Source: Murimonas intestini (lineage in GTDB: Bacteria > Bacillota > Clostridia > Lachnospirales > Lachnospiraceae). Taken from it: a stretch of DNA of 64,000 bases. Location of the stretch: contig QGGY01000005.1 in NCBI GenBank assembly GCA_003148945.1, positions 1 to 64,000 on the forward strand. Direction: 5' to 3'. The notes beneath the pieces were generated by a model. That model saw only the letters and a program-made list of their open reading frames with translations, was not told where the DNA came from and ran no database searches. A program made the position numbers and the translations under genes. Below, in pieces: positions 44,812 through 54,019 of this stretch. How positions within the stretch are numbered: the first letter of the stretch is position 1; every line of letters begins with the position of its first letter.

Positions 44812-46679
44812 TAATTGATAACAGAGAGAAATTAGAAGAAAAACGTGTCAGTGCCAGAGAAGAGATAGCGTCCTACCAGTGCCGTATTCTCATATGTGCC
44901 GGAACGGGCTGTGTGGCTACAGGGTCACAGAAGATATATGATACGATGGTTGAGATGTGTAAGGGACTGGAAAATGTTTCCGTAGAATTCCAGAAAGAAG
45001 TACCGCACCTGGGCGTTGTGAAGACGGGATGCCAGGGAGTCTGTGAACTGGGGCCTCTGATGAGGATCGAACCGTATCATTTCCAGTACGTGAAGGTACA
45101 GCAGGAGGACTGCAGGGAGATCTTTGAGAAGACCGTCCTGAATGGTGATCCGGTGGAGCGTCTGTTTTATTCTAAAGGAAAAGAAATTTTTGCAAGGCCG
45201 GAAGAGATTCCGTTTATAGCGAAGCAGACAAGGGTAGTTTTGGAGAACTGCGGCTCCATTGATTCGGAAAATATAGATGAATACATAGCAGCAGGAGGTT
45301 TTTCAGCTCTTGCAAAGGCATTATTTGATATGACGCCCAATGAGGTTATCGAAGAAGTAGACCGTTCCGGTCTGCGCGGCCGCGGAGGCGGAGGATATCC
45401 CACAGGCAGGAAGTGGAAACAGGTGGCACGCCAGGCAGAAAAGGAACGTTATGTTGTCTGCAATGGTGATGAGGGTGACCCCGGAGCATTTATGGACGGG
45501 AGCGTTATGGAGGGTGACCCCTTCAAGATGATAGAGGGTATGACAATAGCTGGGTATGCTGTGGCCTCCTCAGAAGGGTACATCTATGTGAGGGCCGAAT
45601 ACCCCATGTCAGTGGCCCGGCTGAGAAATGCTATCGCCCAGGCTGAGGAGCATCATCTTTTGGGAGACAATATTCTGGGAAGTGATTTTTCCTTCCATCT
45701 CCATATTAACAGAGGCGCCGGTGCGTTTGTCTGCGGTGAGGGCAGCGCCCTGACAGCATCAATAGAAGGAAACAGAGGCATGCCGCGTGTCAAACCGCCA
45801 AGGACAGTGGAAAAAGGTCTCTGGGAAAAGCCTACTGTATTAAATAACGTAGAGACATTTGCCAATGTGCCCAATATTGTGCTCAAGGGTGCGGAGTGGT
45901 TCAGGACCATAGGCACGGAGGGAAGCCCGGGTACGAAGACATTTTCCATAACAGGAGCTATAGAAAATACAGGCCTGATCGAAGTTCCCATGGGAACCTC
46001 TCTGCGCGATATTATCTATGAGATCGGCGGAGGTATCAAGGGAAACGGCGAATTCAAGGCAGTGCAGATCGGCGGGCCGTCAGGAGGATGTCTGATCACG
46101 CCCCATCTGGATATCGGACTTGATTTTGATTCAGTAAAAAAATATAACGCGATCATGGGTTCCGGCGGACTGGTAGTCATGGATGAGCATACATGCATGG
46201 TTGAAGTGGCCAGATTCTTTATGAGCTTTACACAGAGGGAGAGCTGCGGAAAATGCGTGCCCTGCCGGGAGGGTACGAAGAGGATGCTGGAGATCCTGGA
46301 GAGGATAGTTGCAGGAGAGGGCAGGCTGGAAGACCTGGATCAGCTGGAAGAGCTGGCAGAGATGGTCAAGAGTATGGCTCTGTGCGGCCTGGGCAAGAGT
46401 GCTCCTCTTCCAGTCTTAAGCACGCTGAAGACCTTCAGGGATGAATATGTGGAGCATATTGTTGAGAAAAAATGTGCTTCCAAGACTTGCCAGGCACTGC
46501 GCCAGTACAAGATCAACCCGGAATTCTGCAAAGGCTGCAGCAAGTGTGCCAAGAACTGTCCTGTAGGGGCTATCACGGGCAAGCTGAAAGAGAAATACAC
46601 CATCAATAATGAACTTTGCATCAAGTGCGGGGCCTGCAAGGATAACTGCGCATTTAATGCGGTTTATGTGGAAGCTTAG
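44808..46679 (+). CDS. hydB: NuoF-like NADH/FMN subunit of the [FeFe] hydrogenase
   Basis: A 623-residue flavoprotein that oxidises or reduces NAD(P)H. It has an N-terminal [2Fe-2S] thioredoxin-like domain (CAGTGCVATG, GCQGVCELGP) and an FMN/NADH core (GLRGRGGGGYPTGRKW, NGDEGDPGAFMD). A SLBB part and the [4Fe-4S] motif ESCGKCVPCREG follow. The C-terminus is a two-cluster ferredoxin domain (CKGCSKCAKNCPVGAI, CIKCGACKDNC). This is the full HydB layout of electron-bifurcating hydrogenases, longer than respiratory NuoF (~430). hydA follows after 6 nt. Confidence 0.94.
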   Translation: MIIDNREKLEEKRVSAREEIASYQCRILICAGTGCVATGSQKIYDTMVEMCKGLENVSVEFQKEVPHLGVVKTGCQGVCELGPLMRIEPYHFQYVKVQQEDCREIFEKTVLNGDPVERLFYSKGKEIFARPEEIPFIAKQTRVVLENCGSIDSENIDEYIAAGGFSALAKALFDMTPNEVIEEVDRSGLRGRGGGGYPTGRKWKQVARQAEKERYVVCNGDEGDPGAFMDGSVMEGDPFKMIEGMTIAGYAVASSEGYIYVRAEYPMSVARLRNAIAQAEEHHLLGDNILGSDFSFHLHINRGAGAFVCGEGSALTASIEGNRGMPRVKPPRTVEKGLWEKPTVLNNVETFANVPNIVLKGAEWFRTIGTEGSPGTKTFSITGAIENTGLIEVPMGTSLRDIIYEIGGGIKGNGEFKAVQIGGPSGGCLITPHLDIGLDFDSVKKYNAIMGSGGLVVMDEHTCMVEVARFFMSFTQRESCGKCVPCREGTKRMLEILERIVAGEGRLEDLDQLEELAEMVKSMALCGLGKSAPLPVLSTLKTFRDEYVEHIVEKKCASKTCQALRQYKINPEFCKGCSKCAKNCPVGAITGKLKEKYTINNELCIKCGACKDNCAFNAVYVEA

Positions 46680-46685
46680 GAGGAT

Positions 46686-48380
46686 TTGACTATGGGATAT
46701 ATGACAATAGACGGTAGAAAAGTAGAGTTTACCGATGAGAAAAACGTCCTTTCCGTTATCAGGAAGGCGGGAATCTCCCTGCCAACGCTGTGCTATCACT
46801 CTGAAGTATCCACATTCGGCGCCTGCAGGCTGTGTACTGTGGAAGATGACAGAGGAAGGACCTTCGCATCCTGCTCAGAAGAGCCCAGGGATGGAATGGT
46901 TATTTATACGAATTCAGGCAGGATCAAGAAATACAGAAAGCTGATCGTGGAGCTGCTGCTGGCAGCACACTGCAGGGACTGTACCACCTGTGTTAAGAGC
47001 GGGGAATGCATCCTGCAGGAGCTGGCCCACAGGATGGGAGTTGTTGATGTCAGGTTTAAAAATACAAGGGAGATACGTCCTATTGATGACAGCTCACCTT
47101 CTATCATCCGGGATCCGAATAAATGTATCCTCTGCGGTGATTGTGTGAGGGCATGTGAGGAAATACAGGGTATAGGCGCTCTGGGCTTTGCATTCAGGGG
47201 GACTGACGCCACTGTAATGCCTGCTTTTAACAAGAAGATAGCGGAGACAGACTGCGTGAACTGCGGCCAGTGCCGTGTATACTGCCCGACCGGGGCTATT
47301 ACGATCAGGACACATGTGGACGAAGTATGGGATGCTCTTGCTGATCCTGATGTCCGGGTCGTGGCGCAGGTAGCTCCTGCTGTGCGTGTTGCTGTAGGAG
47401 AAGCGTTTGGAATGAAAAAAGGGATGAGTGTGATGGGCAAGATAGCTGCTGTCCTGCACAGGATGGGCTTTGATGAAGTCTATGACACCACTTTCAGCGC
47501 AGACCTGACAGTAATGGAAGAGTCAGAAGAACTGCTGGAGAGGCTGCGCAGGAAGGAAGACCTTCCGCTGCTCACTTCATGCTGTCCTGCATGGGTGAAA
47601 TTTGTCCATGACCAGTATCCTGAATACGTACATAATATTTCCACCTGCCGTTCACCTCAGGGAATGTTCTCGGCAGTTATAAAAGAGTACTACAGAGATC
47701 CGAGGAACACAGGCGGAAAGAAGACGGTAGTCGTTTCTATCATGCCGTGTACGGCTAAGAAGATGGAGGCTGTCAGGCCAAACAGTTTTACAAAAGGAAA
47801 ACAGGATACAGATATTGTAATTACTACAACAGAGCTGATCAGGATGATTCGTAACTACGGTATCGAATTCTCTACCCTCGATCCGGAGGCTTGTGATATG
47901 CCGTTTGGCATGGGCTCAGGCGGAGGAGTCATCTTCGGCGTGACCGGCGGTGTGACAGAGGCGGTGCTCAGAAGGCTGACGCCTGTCCATGAGAAAGCTG
48001 CGCTTGATGCGATAGCAGAGTGCGGTGTCCGCGGGGATGAGGGAATCAAAGAGGTAACTGTCCCATATGAGGATATGGAGCTGAAGATATGCATAGTCAG
48101 CGGCCTGGCAAATGCCAGAAAAGTAATGGAAAAGGTGAAAAACGGCGAGGCTGATTATCACCTGATAGAGGTCATGGCATGCAGGCGCGGCTGTATCATG
48201 GGAGGCGGACAGCCCACCAGGGCAGGCGACAGGACAAAAGAGGCGAGGACAAAGGGCCTCTATAATGCAGACAACAATATGATCCTGAAAAAATCAGATG
48301 AAAATCCGCTGGTGCTTTCATTATACGACGGGCTCTTAAAGGGAAAGACCCATGAGCTCCTCCATAATAAAGAATCCTGA
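46686..48380 (+). CDS. hydA: [FeFe] hydrogenase catalytic subunit, first copy
   Basis: The 564-residue protein has an N-terminal [2Fe-2S] domain, the His-ligated cluster (AHCRDCTTCVKSGECIL), two [4Fe-4S] sites (CILCGDCVRACEE, CVNCGQCRVYCP) and the H-cluster domain. The H-cluster motifs are L1 TSCCPAW (Cys299, Cys300), L2 MPCTAKKMEA (Cys355) and L3 MACRRGCIMGGGQP (Cys499, Cys503). This spacing matches the numbering known for clostridial CpI. L3 has Arg-Arg where Pro-Gly is usual. With hydB and hydC it should make an NADH/ferredoxin-linked H2-evolving or -oxidising complex. Confidence 0.93.
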   Translation: MTMGYMTIDGRKVEFTDEKNVLSVIRKAGISLPTLCYHSEVSTFGACRLCTVEDDRGRTFASCSEEPRDGMVIYTNSGRIKKYRKLIVELLLAAHCRDCTTCVKSGECILQELAHRMGVVDVRFKNTREIRPIDDSSPSIIRDPNKCILCGDCVRACEEIQGIGALGFAFRGTDATVMPAFNKKIAETDCVNCGQCRVYCPTGAITIRTHVDEVWDALADPDVRVVAQVAPAVRVAVGEAFGMKKGMSVMGKIAAVLHRMGFDEVYDTTFSADLTVMEESEELLERLRRKEDLPLLTSCCPAWVKFVHDQYPEYVHNISTCRSPQGMFSAVIKEYYRDPRNTGGKKTVVVSIMPCTAKKMEAVRPNSFTKGKQDTDIVITTTELIRMIRNYGIEFSTLDPEACDMPFGMGSGGGVIFGVTGGVTEAVLRRLTPVHEKAALDAIAECGVRGDEGIKEVTVPYEDMELKICIVSGLANARKVMEKVKNGEADYHLIEVMACRRGCIMGGGQPTRAGDRTKEARTKGLYNADNNMILKKSDENPLVLSLYDGLLKGKTHELLHNKES

Positions 48381-48438
48381 GACAGCAGAAGTGATGGATA
48401 AATAAAACAGAGGACAGTGACAGAAAGGAGGAACGTAG

Positions 48439-50271
48439 ATGAGCCGGCTTAGCATTATTACAAGAGACAAAGCGCAGACTACGGTAGAAGAATTATATAA
48501 AGACCTTGAGAGAAGAATTGTGGCCAGCCCCCCGGGGCTGTGTCCTGTGGACCTGGCAGTTTCCTTTTTAAAGGTATGCCATGCACAGACATGCGGAAAA
48601 TGCGTGCCCTGCCGTGTAGGCCTGGGGCAGCTCCAGAACCTCATGGAGGACGTTCTGGACGGCAGAGGAAGCATGGAGACTATTGACTTAATTGAAAAGA
48701 CAGCGAGGAGCATTTACTATTCGGCAGACTGCGCTATCGGCTATGAAGCGGCTAATATGGTCCTGAAGGCATTAAAAGGCTTCAGGGATGACTTTGAAGA
48801 ACATGTGCTCAGAGGAAGGTGTACATGTGAGCTGAACCAGCCTGTTCCGTGTGTGGCACTCTGCCCTGCAGGTGTGGATATACCGGGATATGTGGCTCTT
48901 GTAGCTGAAGGACGCTATGCGGATGCTGTTTCTCTGATCAGAAAAGACAACCCCATGCCTTCTGTGTGTGCTCTAATATGTGAACATCCATGTGAGGCCC
49001 GCTGCCGCAGGAACATGATAGACGCATCTGTTAATATAAGAGGATTAAAAAGATTTGCTGTTGACAATGCAGGTGATGTACCGGTGCCGGAGCCGGCACC
49101 ATCTACAGGAAAGAGAGTGGCAGTCATAGGCGGAGGACCGGGAGGCATAAGCGCAGCCTATTATCTGGCGCTCATGGGCCATGATGTGACTATCTATGAG
49201 CAGAGAAAGCAGCTGGGCGGTATGCTCCGGTACGGTATCCCCAATTACAGGCTTCCCCGGGAAGTGCTTGACAGGGAGATAGAAGCGCTTCTTTCGGTGG
49301 GAGTGAAAGTAAAGACAGAAGTGACTGTAGGGGAGGAGCCAAGCATTGTAGATCTGCGCAACCTCTATCATGCAGTATATATTGCCATAGGGGCCCATAC
49401 TGACAAGAAGATCGGCATTGAAGGTGAAGACGCAGAGGGCGTAATATCTGCTGTTGAGATGCTGCGCAAAATTGGCGACGGTGATATGCCCGATTTTACG
49501 GGCAGGAATATATCAGTCATCGGCGGCGGCAATGTAGCTATGGACGTGGCGCGTTCCGCTGTTAGACTGGGGGCTGAGAGTGTAAGGATCGTTTACAGGA
49601 GAAGAATAGAAGACATGACGGCTATGCCTGAAGAAGTTCAGGGGGCTATTGCAGAGGGCTGCGAAGTACTGGAATTGATGGCGCCGACCAGGATCGAGAA
49701 GGATGAGGACGGCAAGGTAGCAGCGCTTTGGGCGCAGCCGCAGATTATCGGGCCTGTCCAGAGGGGCAGGGCAACGCCTGTAAAGGCTGATGAGTCTGAA
49801 AAATGCCTGAAATGTGATACCGTTCTGGTGGCTGTGGGTCAGGGTATTGAGTCGAAGCCTTTTGAAGAATATGGGATCCCTGTGAAGCGGGGCGTGATCG
49901 AAGCACTGAACTGGAGCGGTATTAAGGATATACCGGGTGTATTTGCGGGAGGCGACTGTGTTACAGGACCGGCTACTGTTATCAGGGCAATCGCTGCCGG
50001 TAAAGTGGCAGCAGCTAATATTGATGAGTATCTTGGATACCATCACACTATAAAAGCAGATATTGCCATCCCCAAGATCAGTCTTGACGACAGGATGGCG
50101 TGCGGCCGTGTGAACATGAAAGAAAGAGATGCCTGCGACAGGAAAAATGATTTTGAACCAATTGAGTGCGGCATGACAAAACAGGAAGCATGTCAGGAAT
50201 CCAGAAGATGCCTGCGCTGCGACCACTTCGGTTTTGGTATCTTTAAAGGCGGGAGGAACGAAAAATGGTAA
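48439..50271 (+). CDS. NfnB/GltD-like FAD oxidoreductase fused to a NuoF-type [4Fe-4S] domain
   Basis: A 610-residue protein. Residues ~45-130 are a NuoF C-terminal cluster domain (HAQTCGKCVPCRVGLGQL). A GltD-type double-cluster region follows (CVALCPAGVDIPGYV, CALICEHPCEARCRR). The rest is the FAD/NAD(P) pair: KRVAVIGGGPGGISAAYYLA, NISVIGGGNVAMDVARSA and GVFAGGDCVTGPATVIRAIA. It resembles the NADPH-binding subunit of NADH-ferredoxin:NADP transhydrogenases and glutamate synthase small subunits. Between two hydA-like genes it could link the hydrogenase to NADP(H). RBS AGAAAGGAGGAACGTAG. It overlaps the next gene by 7 nt. Confidence 0.88.
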   Translation: MSRLSIITRDKAQTTVEELYKDLERRIVASPPGLCPVDLAVSFLKVCHAQTCGKCVPCRVGLGQLQNLMEDVLDGRGSMETIDLIEKTARSIYYSADCAIGYEAANMVLKALKGFRDDFEEHVLRGRCTCELNQPVPCVALCPAGVDIPGYVALVAEGRYADAVSLIRKDNPMPSVCALICEHPCEARCRRNMIDASVNIRGLKRFAVDNAGDVPVPEPAPSTGKRVAVIGGGPGGISAAYYLALMGHDVTIYEQRKQLGGMLRYGIPNYRLPREVLDREIEALLSVGVKVKTEVTVGEEPSIVDLRNLYHAVYIAIGAHTDKKIGIEGEDAEGVISAVEMLRKIGDGDMPDFTGRNISVIGGGNVAMDVARSAVRLGAESVRIVYRRRIEDMTAMPEEVQGAIAEGCEVLELMAPTRIEKDEDGKVAALWAQPQIIGPVQRGRATPVKADESEKCLKCDTVLVAVGQGIESKPFEEYGIPVKRGVIEALNWSGIKDIPGVFAGGDCVTGPATVIRAIAAGKVAAANIDEYLGYHHTIKADIAIPKISLDDRMACGRVNMKERDACDRKNDFEPIECGMTKQEACQESRRCLRCDHFGFGIFKGGRNEKW

Positions 50272-52001
50272 AATTGACAATAGACAACAGAACAGTAGAG
50301 GTACCAGAAGGGACTACCATCCTGGAAGCGGCAAAGACTGCGGGAATTCCTGTTCCCACTCTTTGCTATCTGAAAGATATCAATGAGATCGGCGCATGCA
50401 GAGTCTGTGTAGTAGAGATAGAGGGAATTACAAGACTTGTCACAGCCTGCAATAACTGTGTTGGGGAGGGCATGGTCATCCATACAAACAGCCCCAAGGT
50501 CAGAGAGACAAGAAAGACGAATGTGGAACTGATCCTGTCCCAGCATGACTGCAGCTGTCCGTCATGTGCAAGGAGCGGGAACTGTAACCTGCAGAAAATA
50601 GCAAATGACCTGGGAATCCTGGAGATTCCATATGACAAGAAGGTCAGCTTTACAAAATGGGAAAAGCAATTTCCGCTTATCCGGAATTATGAGAAATGCA
50701 TTAAATGTATGAGGTGCATCCAGGTATGTGATACAGTCCAGAGCCTCAATATCTGGGATATTGCGAACACAGGTTCCAGGACAACGGTGGACGTCTCCAA
50801 AAACAGGAAGATCACCGAGGCTGACTGTGCCCTTTGCGGCCAGTGTATTACCCACTGTCCTGTGGGAGCACTCAGGGAACGTGATGACACGGAAAAAGTA
50901 TTTTCAGCATTGGCAGACCCGGATAAGATCACAGTAGTACAGATCGCGCCTGCAGTGCGCGCTGCCTGGGGAGAGCCATTTGGGCTTGAAAGGGAATTCG
51001 CTACTGTGAAGAGGCTTGTTTCTGCTATGAGAAGGATGGGATTCAATTATATCTTCGATACAAACTTTTCGGCAGACTTGACTATTATGGAGGAGGGAAG
51101 TGAATTCCTCAAAAGGCTGGGGAACAAGGATAAGGAAACTTTCCCCATGTTCACCTCCTGCTGTCCGGGCTGGGTGCGTTTCCTGAAGTCCCAGTACCCT
51201 GATATGGTGCCGCAGCTGTCAACAGCCAAATCCCCCCAGCAGATGTTCGGGGCAATGGCTAAGAGCTACTACGCTGATCTTCTGGGCGTTGATCCGGAAA
51301 ATATATTCAGTGTGTCAGTTATGCCGTGCCTGGCGAAAAAGCATGAATGTGATCTGCCGAATATGAATGACGCAGGCGCCGGCCAGGATGTAGACGTGGT
51401 ATTGACTACAAGAGAAATAGACAGGATGATAAGAGCTGAACATATTGTGCCCCAGGAGCTGGAGGAGGAAGAATTTGATACTCCTCTCGGTGTAGGCTCA
51501 GGCGCGGGAGTTATCTTCGGCGCAACTGGCGGTGTTATGGAGGCTGCACTTAGAAGCGCCTATTATCTGGTAACAAAAACTAATCCGGATCCTGATGCCT
51601 TCAAGGATGTCCGGGGTATGGACGGCTGGAAGGAGGCTTCCTTCGATCTGGCCGGTACGCCTCTGAAGGTGGCTGTTGTCAGCGGCCTGGGAAATACAAG
51701 GAGGCTCATAAAAGCCCTGAGAAAAGGGAAAGTTTCCTATGATTTTGTGGAAGTCATGGCATGTCCCGGAGGATGCTCTGGCGGAGGCGGACAGCCGATC
51801 AATGACGGCCAGGAGCTTGCAGGTGACAGGGCTGACGTACTTTATGGACTGGATAAGATAAATGAGATCAGATTCTCACATGAGAACCCCTCTGTGCAGA
51901 AGTGCTATGAGTGCTATCTGCAGCGTCCTTTGTCCCACCGGTCACATGAGCTGCTGCATACAGACCACAATGCCTGGCAGATGCCGGGGGAAGAACAGTA
52001 A
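50265..52001 (+). CDS. [FeFe] hydrogenase catalytic subunit, second copy
   Basis: The 578-residue protein has the same layout as the first hydA: [2Fe-2S] domain, His cluster (QHDCSCPSCARSGNC), two [4Fe-4S] sites (CIKCMRCIQVCD, CALCGQCITHCP) and the H-cluster domain. L1 is TSCCPGW (299-300), L2 MPCLAKKHEC (Cys355) and L3 MACPGGCSGGGGQP (Cys500, Cys504). L3 is canonical here, in contrast to the first copy. The two are diverged paralogues in one operon, so they may serve different partners. Its start overlaps the NfnB-like gene; a terminator follows. Confidence 0.93.
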   Translation: MVKLTIDNRTVEVPEGTTILEAAKTAGIPVPTLCYLKDINEIGACRVCVVEIEGITRLVTACNNCVGEGMVIHTNSPKVRETRKTNVELILSQHDCSCPSCARSGNCNLQKIANDLGILEIPYDKKVSFTKWEKQFPLIRNYEKCIKCMRCIQVCDTVQSLNIWDIANTGSRTTVDVSKNRKITEADCALCGQCITHCPVGALRERDDTEKVFSALADPDKITVVQIAPAVRAAWGEPFGLEREFATVKRLVSAMRRMGFNYIFDTNFSADLTIMEEGSEFLKRLGNKDKETFPMFTSCCPGWVRFLKSQYPDMVPQLSTAKSPQQMFGAMAKSYYADLLGVDPENIFSVSVMPCLAKKHECDLPNMNDAGAGQDVDVVLTTREIDRMIRAEHIVPQELEEEEFDTPLGVGSGAGVIFGATGGVMEAALRSAYYLVTKTNPDPDAFKDVRGMDGWKEASFDLAGTPLKVAVVSGLGNTRRLIKALRKGKVSYDFVEVMACPGGCSGGGGQPINDGQELAGDRADVLYGLDKINEIRFSHENPSVQKCYECYLQRPLSHRSHELLHTDHNAWQMPGEEQ

Positions 52002-52008
52002 GATGATC

Positions 52009-52035
52009 GTACCTGTGAAGGTGCTGAACAGCTAC
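52009..52035 (+). repeat. Hairpin element with conserved loop, copy 2
   Basis: GTACCTGT and ACAGCTAC pair over 7 of 8 positions around GAAGGTGCTGA. Copy 1 is at 34039-34065. It begins 8 nt after the hydrogenase stop and before the terminator. Confidence 0.5.
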
Positions 52036-52043
52036 AGATAATT

Positions 52044-52093
52044 AAATGCCGTTTTTATGTGCTGCAGGCTGGCACAGAGAAACGGCATTTTTT
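52044..52093 (+). terminator. Intrinsic terminator of the hydrogenase operon
   Basis: AAATGCCGTTT pairs with AAACGGCATTT (11 bp), with an inner GTGCTGCAGGCTGGCAC hairpin and TTTTTT at the end. Confidence 0.88.
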
Positions 52094-52130
52094 GTATTTC
52101 CGGCGGAAAATAACCAGCTGGAAGGAAACC

Positions 52131-52159
52131 TTGTACGCCTGGCCGTCAGGTGTTATAAT
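52131..52159 (+). promoter_or_regulatory. Promoter of the first BceRS-like pair
   Basis: TTGTAC (52131-52136), 17-bp spacer, TATAAT (52154-52159), 38 nt before the response regulator start. Confidence 0.75.
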
Positions 52160-52197
52160 AGATGCGGAGCTTATAGAAAGGGTGAACAAAGAGAGCT

Positions 52198-52869
52198 ATG
52201 TATAAAATATTGCTGGTAGAAGATGATGAGATAATCGCCTCCTCGGTGTGTGAATACCTGAAGACCTGGGGCTATGAGACGGAATATGTGAGAGATTTTG
52301 AGCATGTGATGGAGCTTTTCCTTCAGTTTTCTCCGCAGCTGGTGCTTATGGATATTGCGCTTCCGTTTTTTAACGGGTATCATTGGTGCCAGGAAATCCG
52401 AAAGATATCAAAGGTCCCTATCATATTTCTGTCATCTATGAACGACAATATGAACATTGTGATGGCGGTCAATATGGGAGGAGATGACTTTGTGGCAAAG
52501 CCCTTTGATATGGCTGTACTGACTGCGAAGGTGCAGGCAATGCTGCGGAGGAGCTATTCATTTCAGGGGGAGACAAGTGTATGTGAGCACAGGGGAGTCA
52601 TACTAAACCTGAATGATACGACCCTTCATTATGGGGATAAGAAGCTGGATCTGACCAAGAATGACTTTAAGATACTTCAAATATTATTTCAGAATGCCCA
52701 GAAGGTAGTATCCAGGGATTCAATCATGGAAAGACTCTGGGAGAGTGAAAGCTTTATTGATGATAATACGCTGACTGTGAATATGACAAGGCTGCGCAGA
52801 AAACTGGAAGAGATAGGCCTGAAGGATTTTATAGTAACAAAAAAAGGACTTGGCTATATGCTTGTCTGA
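52198..52869 (+). CDS. OmpR-family response regulator (BceR-like)
   Basis: A 223-residue regulator. The receiver domain has ILLVEDDEIIASSVCEYL, phospho-Asp in QLVLMDIALPFFNGYHW and Lys in DDFVAKPFDM. The C-terminal winged helix has KLDLTKNDFKILQILFQNAQ and NTLTVNMTRLRRKLEEIG. In Bce systems such regulators activate a dedicated ABC transporter in response to peptide antibiotics. RBS AAAGGGTGAACAAAGAG. The kinase gene follows after 34 nt. Confidence 0.92.
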   Translation: MYKILLVEDDEIIASSVCEYLKTWGYETEYVRDFEHVMELFLQFSPQLVLMDIALPFFNGYHWCQEIRKISKVPIIFLSSMNDNMNIVMAVNMGGDDFVAKPFDMAVLTAKVQAMLRRSYSFQGETSVCEHRGVILNLNDTTLHYGDKKLDLTKNDFKILQILFQNAQKVVSRDSIMERLWESESFIDDNTLTVNMTRLRRKLEEIGLKDFIVTKKGLGYMLV

Positions 52870-52903
52870 AAGATGCAGGACGAATGTCCTGACGGAGGAT
52901 ATT

Positions 52904-53965
52904 ATGGCAGAAAGCGTTAAAGAGGGCAGAGATAAAAAGACTGAAGATATAAGAAAGACAGGATTTTGGTTTCTGGCATTTACGTATGCAAAGGGGAAAT
53001 GGCGGCTGTTTTGCGCTGTCCTTGTTCTGGCATTTGTGTTCTGGTTTGTATTTTACCTGGGAGGAGTTCCGCCGGAGTCTTATGGGTATGCATATCTGCT
53101 GGCAGTTTTTTTTCTGCTCCTGTTTCTGGGATGGGATTTCATCAGATACAGAAAGAAGCATATGGAGCTTCTCGATATATACGACAGGATAAATGTAGAA
53201 TTGAAGGGCCTTCCCAAGGCAGACAGCCTTCTGGAGAGTGACTATCAGGCTGTCCTGGGAAGACTGTATGCCTGCAATAAAGAAGTGATCTCACTGGAGG
53301 ATGCCAGAAAGAAGGATATGACAGACTATTATACCCTGTGGGCCCACCAGATCAAAACACCTATCACGGCACTGAACCTGCTCATCCAGGCGCAGGAGGG
53401 GGGAGGAAAGGCAGAGCTTTCCCAGCAGCTTATTAAAATAGAGCGCTATGTGGAGATGGTCCTTCAGTATCTGAGAATGGAGAACATGTCCTCAGACCTG
53501 AGGCTGAGGGAGGTAAAAGTCAAAAAGCTGGTTAATGCAGCTGTCAAAAAGGACAGAACTATATTTATACACAGGAAAATCAGTCTGAACCTTCAGGATA
53601 TGGAGAATACAGTGCTGACAGATGAGAAATGGCTTGTATTTGTGATAGAACAGATATTGTCTAATTCTCTGAAATATACAGACACAGGCGGCAGTATCTC
53701 TGTATATATGCTGGAGGGTGAGGAAAATACTCTTGTGATCGAAGATAACGGTATGGGGATCAAGGAGGAAGACCTTCCGAGAATCTTTGAGAACGGATTT
53801 ACAGGATATAATGGGAGAATGGAGAAAAAATCAACAGGGATCGGCCTGTATCTTTGCAGGCAGATACTTGATAAGCTTGGCCATTCCATAAGCGTGAGTT
53901 CTGTGCCCGGCAGGGGAACGAAGGTCATGATAGATATGTCACGCAGAGAATATGTGGAGATCTGA
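52904..53965 (+). CDS. Intramembrane-sensing histidine kinase (BceS-like)
   Basis: A 353-residue kinase. Two TM helices (WRLFCAVLVLAFVFWFVFYL and YAYLLAVFFLLLFLGW) are joined by a short loop of ~10 residues, so it has no real extracellular sensor. The phospho-His is in LWAHQIKTPITALNLL; ATP-binding motifs are NSLKYTDTGG, DNGMGI and STGIGLYL. Such kinases receive their signal from a BceAB-type transporter. ATG 52904 follows ACGGAGG; the longer in-frame version overlaps the regulator without an RBS. The likely partner transporter is at 56275-59041. Confidence 0.9.
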   Translation: MAESVKEGRDKKTEDIRKTGFWFLAFTYAKGKWRLFCAVLVLAFVFWFVFYLGGVPPESYGYAYLLAVFFLLLFLGWDFIRYRKKHMELLDIYDRINVELKGLPKADSLLESDYQAVLGRLYACNKEVISLEDARKKDMTDYYTLWAHQIKTPITALNLLIQAQEGGGKAELSQQLIKIERYVEMVLQYLRMENMSSDLRLREVKVKKLVNAAVKKDRTIFIHRKISLNLQDMENTVLTDEKWLVFVIEQILSNSLKYTDTGGSISVYMLEGEENTLVIEDNGMGIKEEDLPRIFENGFTGYNGRMEKKSTGIGLYLCRQILDKLGHSISVSSVPGRGTKVMIDMSRREYVEI

Positions 53966-54019
53966 AGGTCTGTATAAAGAGAATAATAGAAAAAAACAAA
54001 TGAAAAGGGAGAGTGTTGT

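Noticed and set aside
49513-50280. Long antisense ORF of 255 codons under the NfnB-like gene
   Set aside because: It mirrors a strongly conserved gene on the other strand and has no RBS or domain. The same applies to the antisense ORF at 27837-28445.
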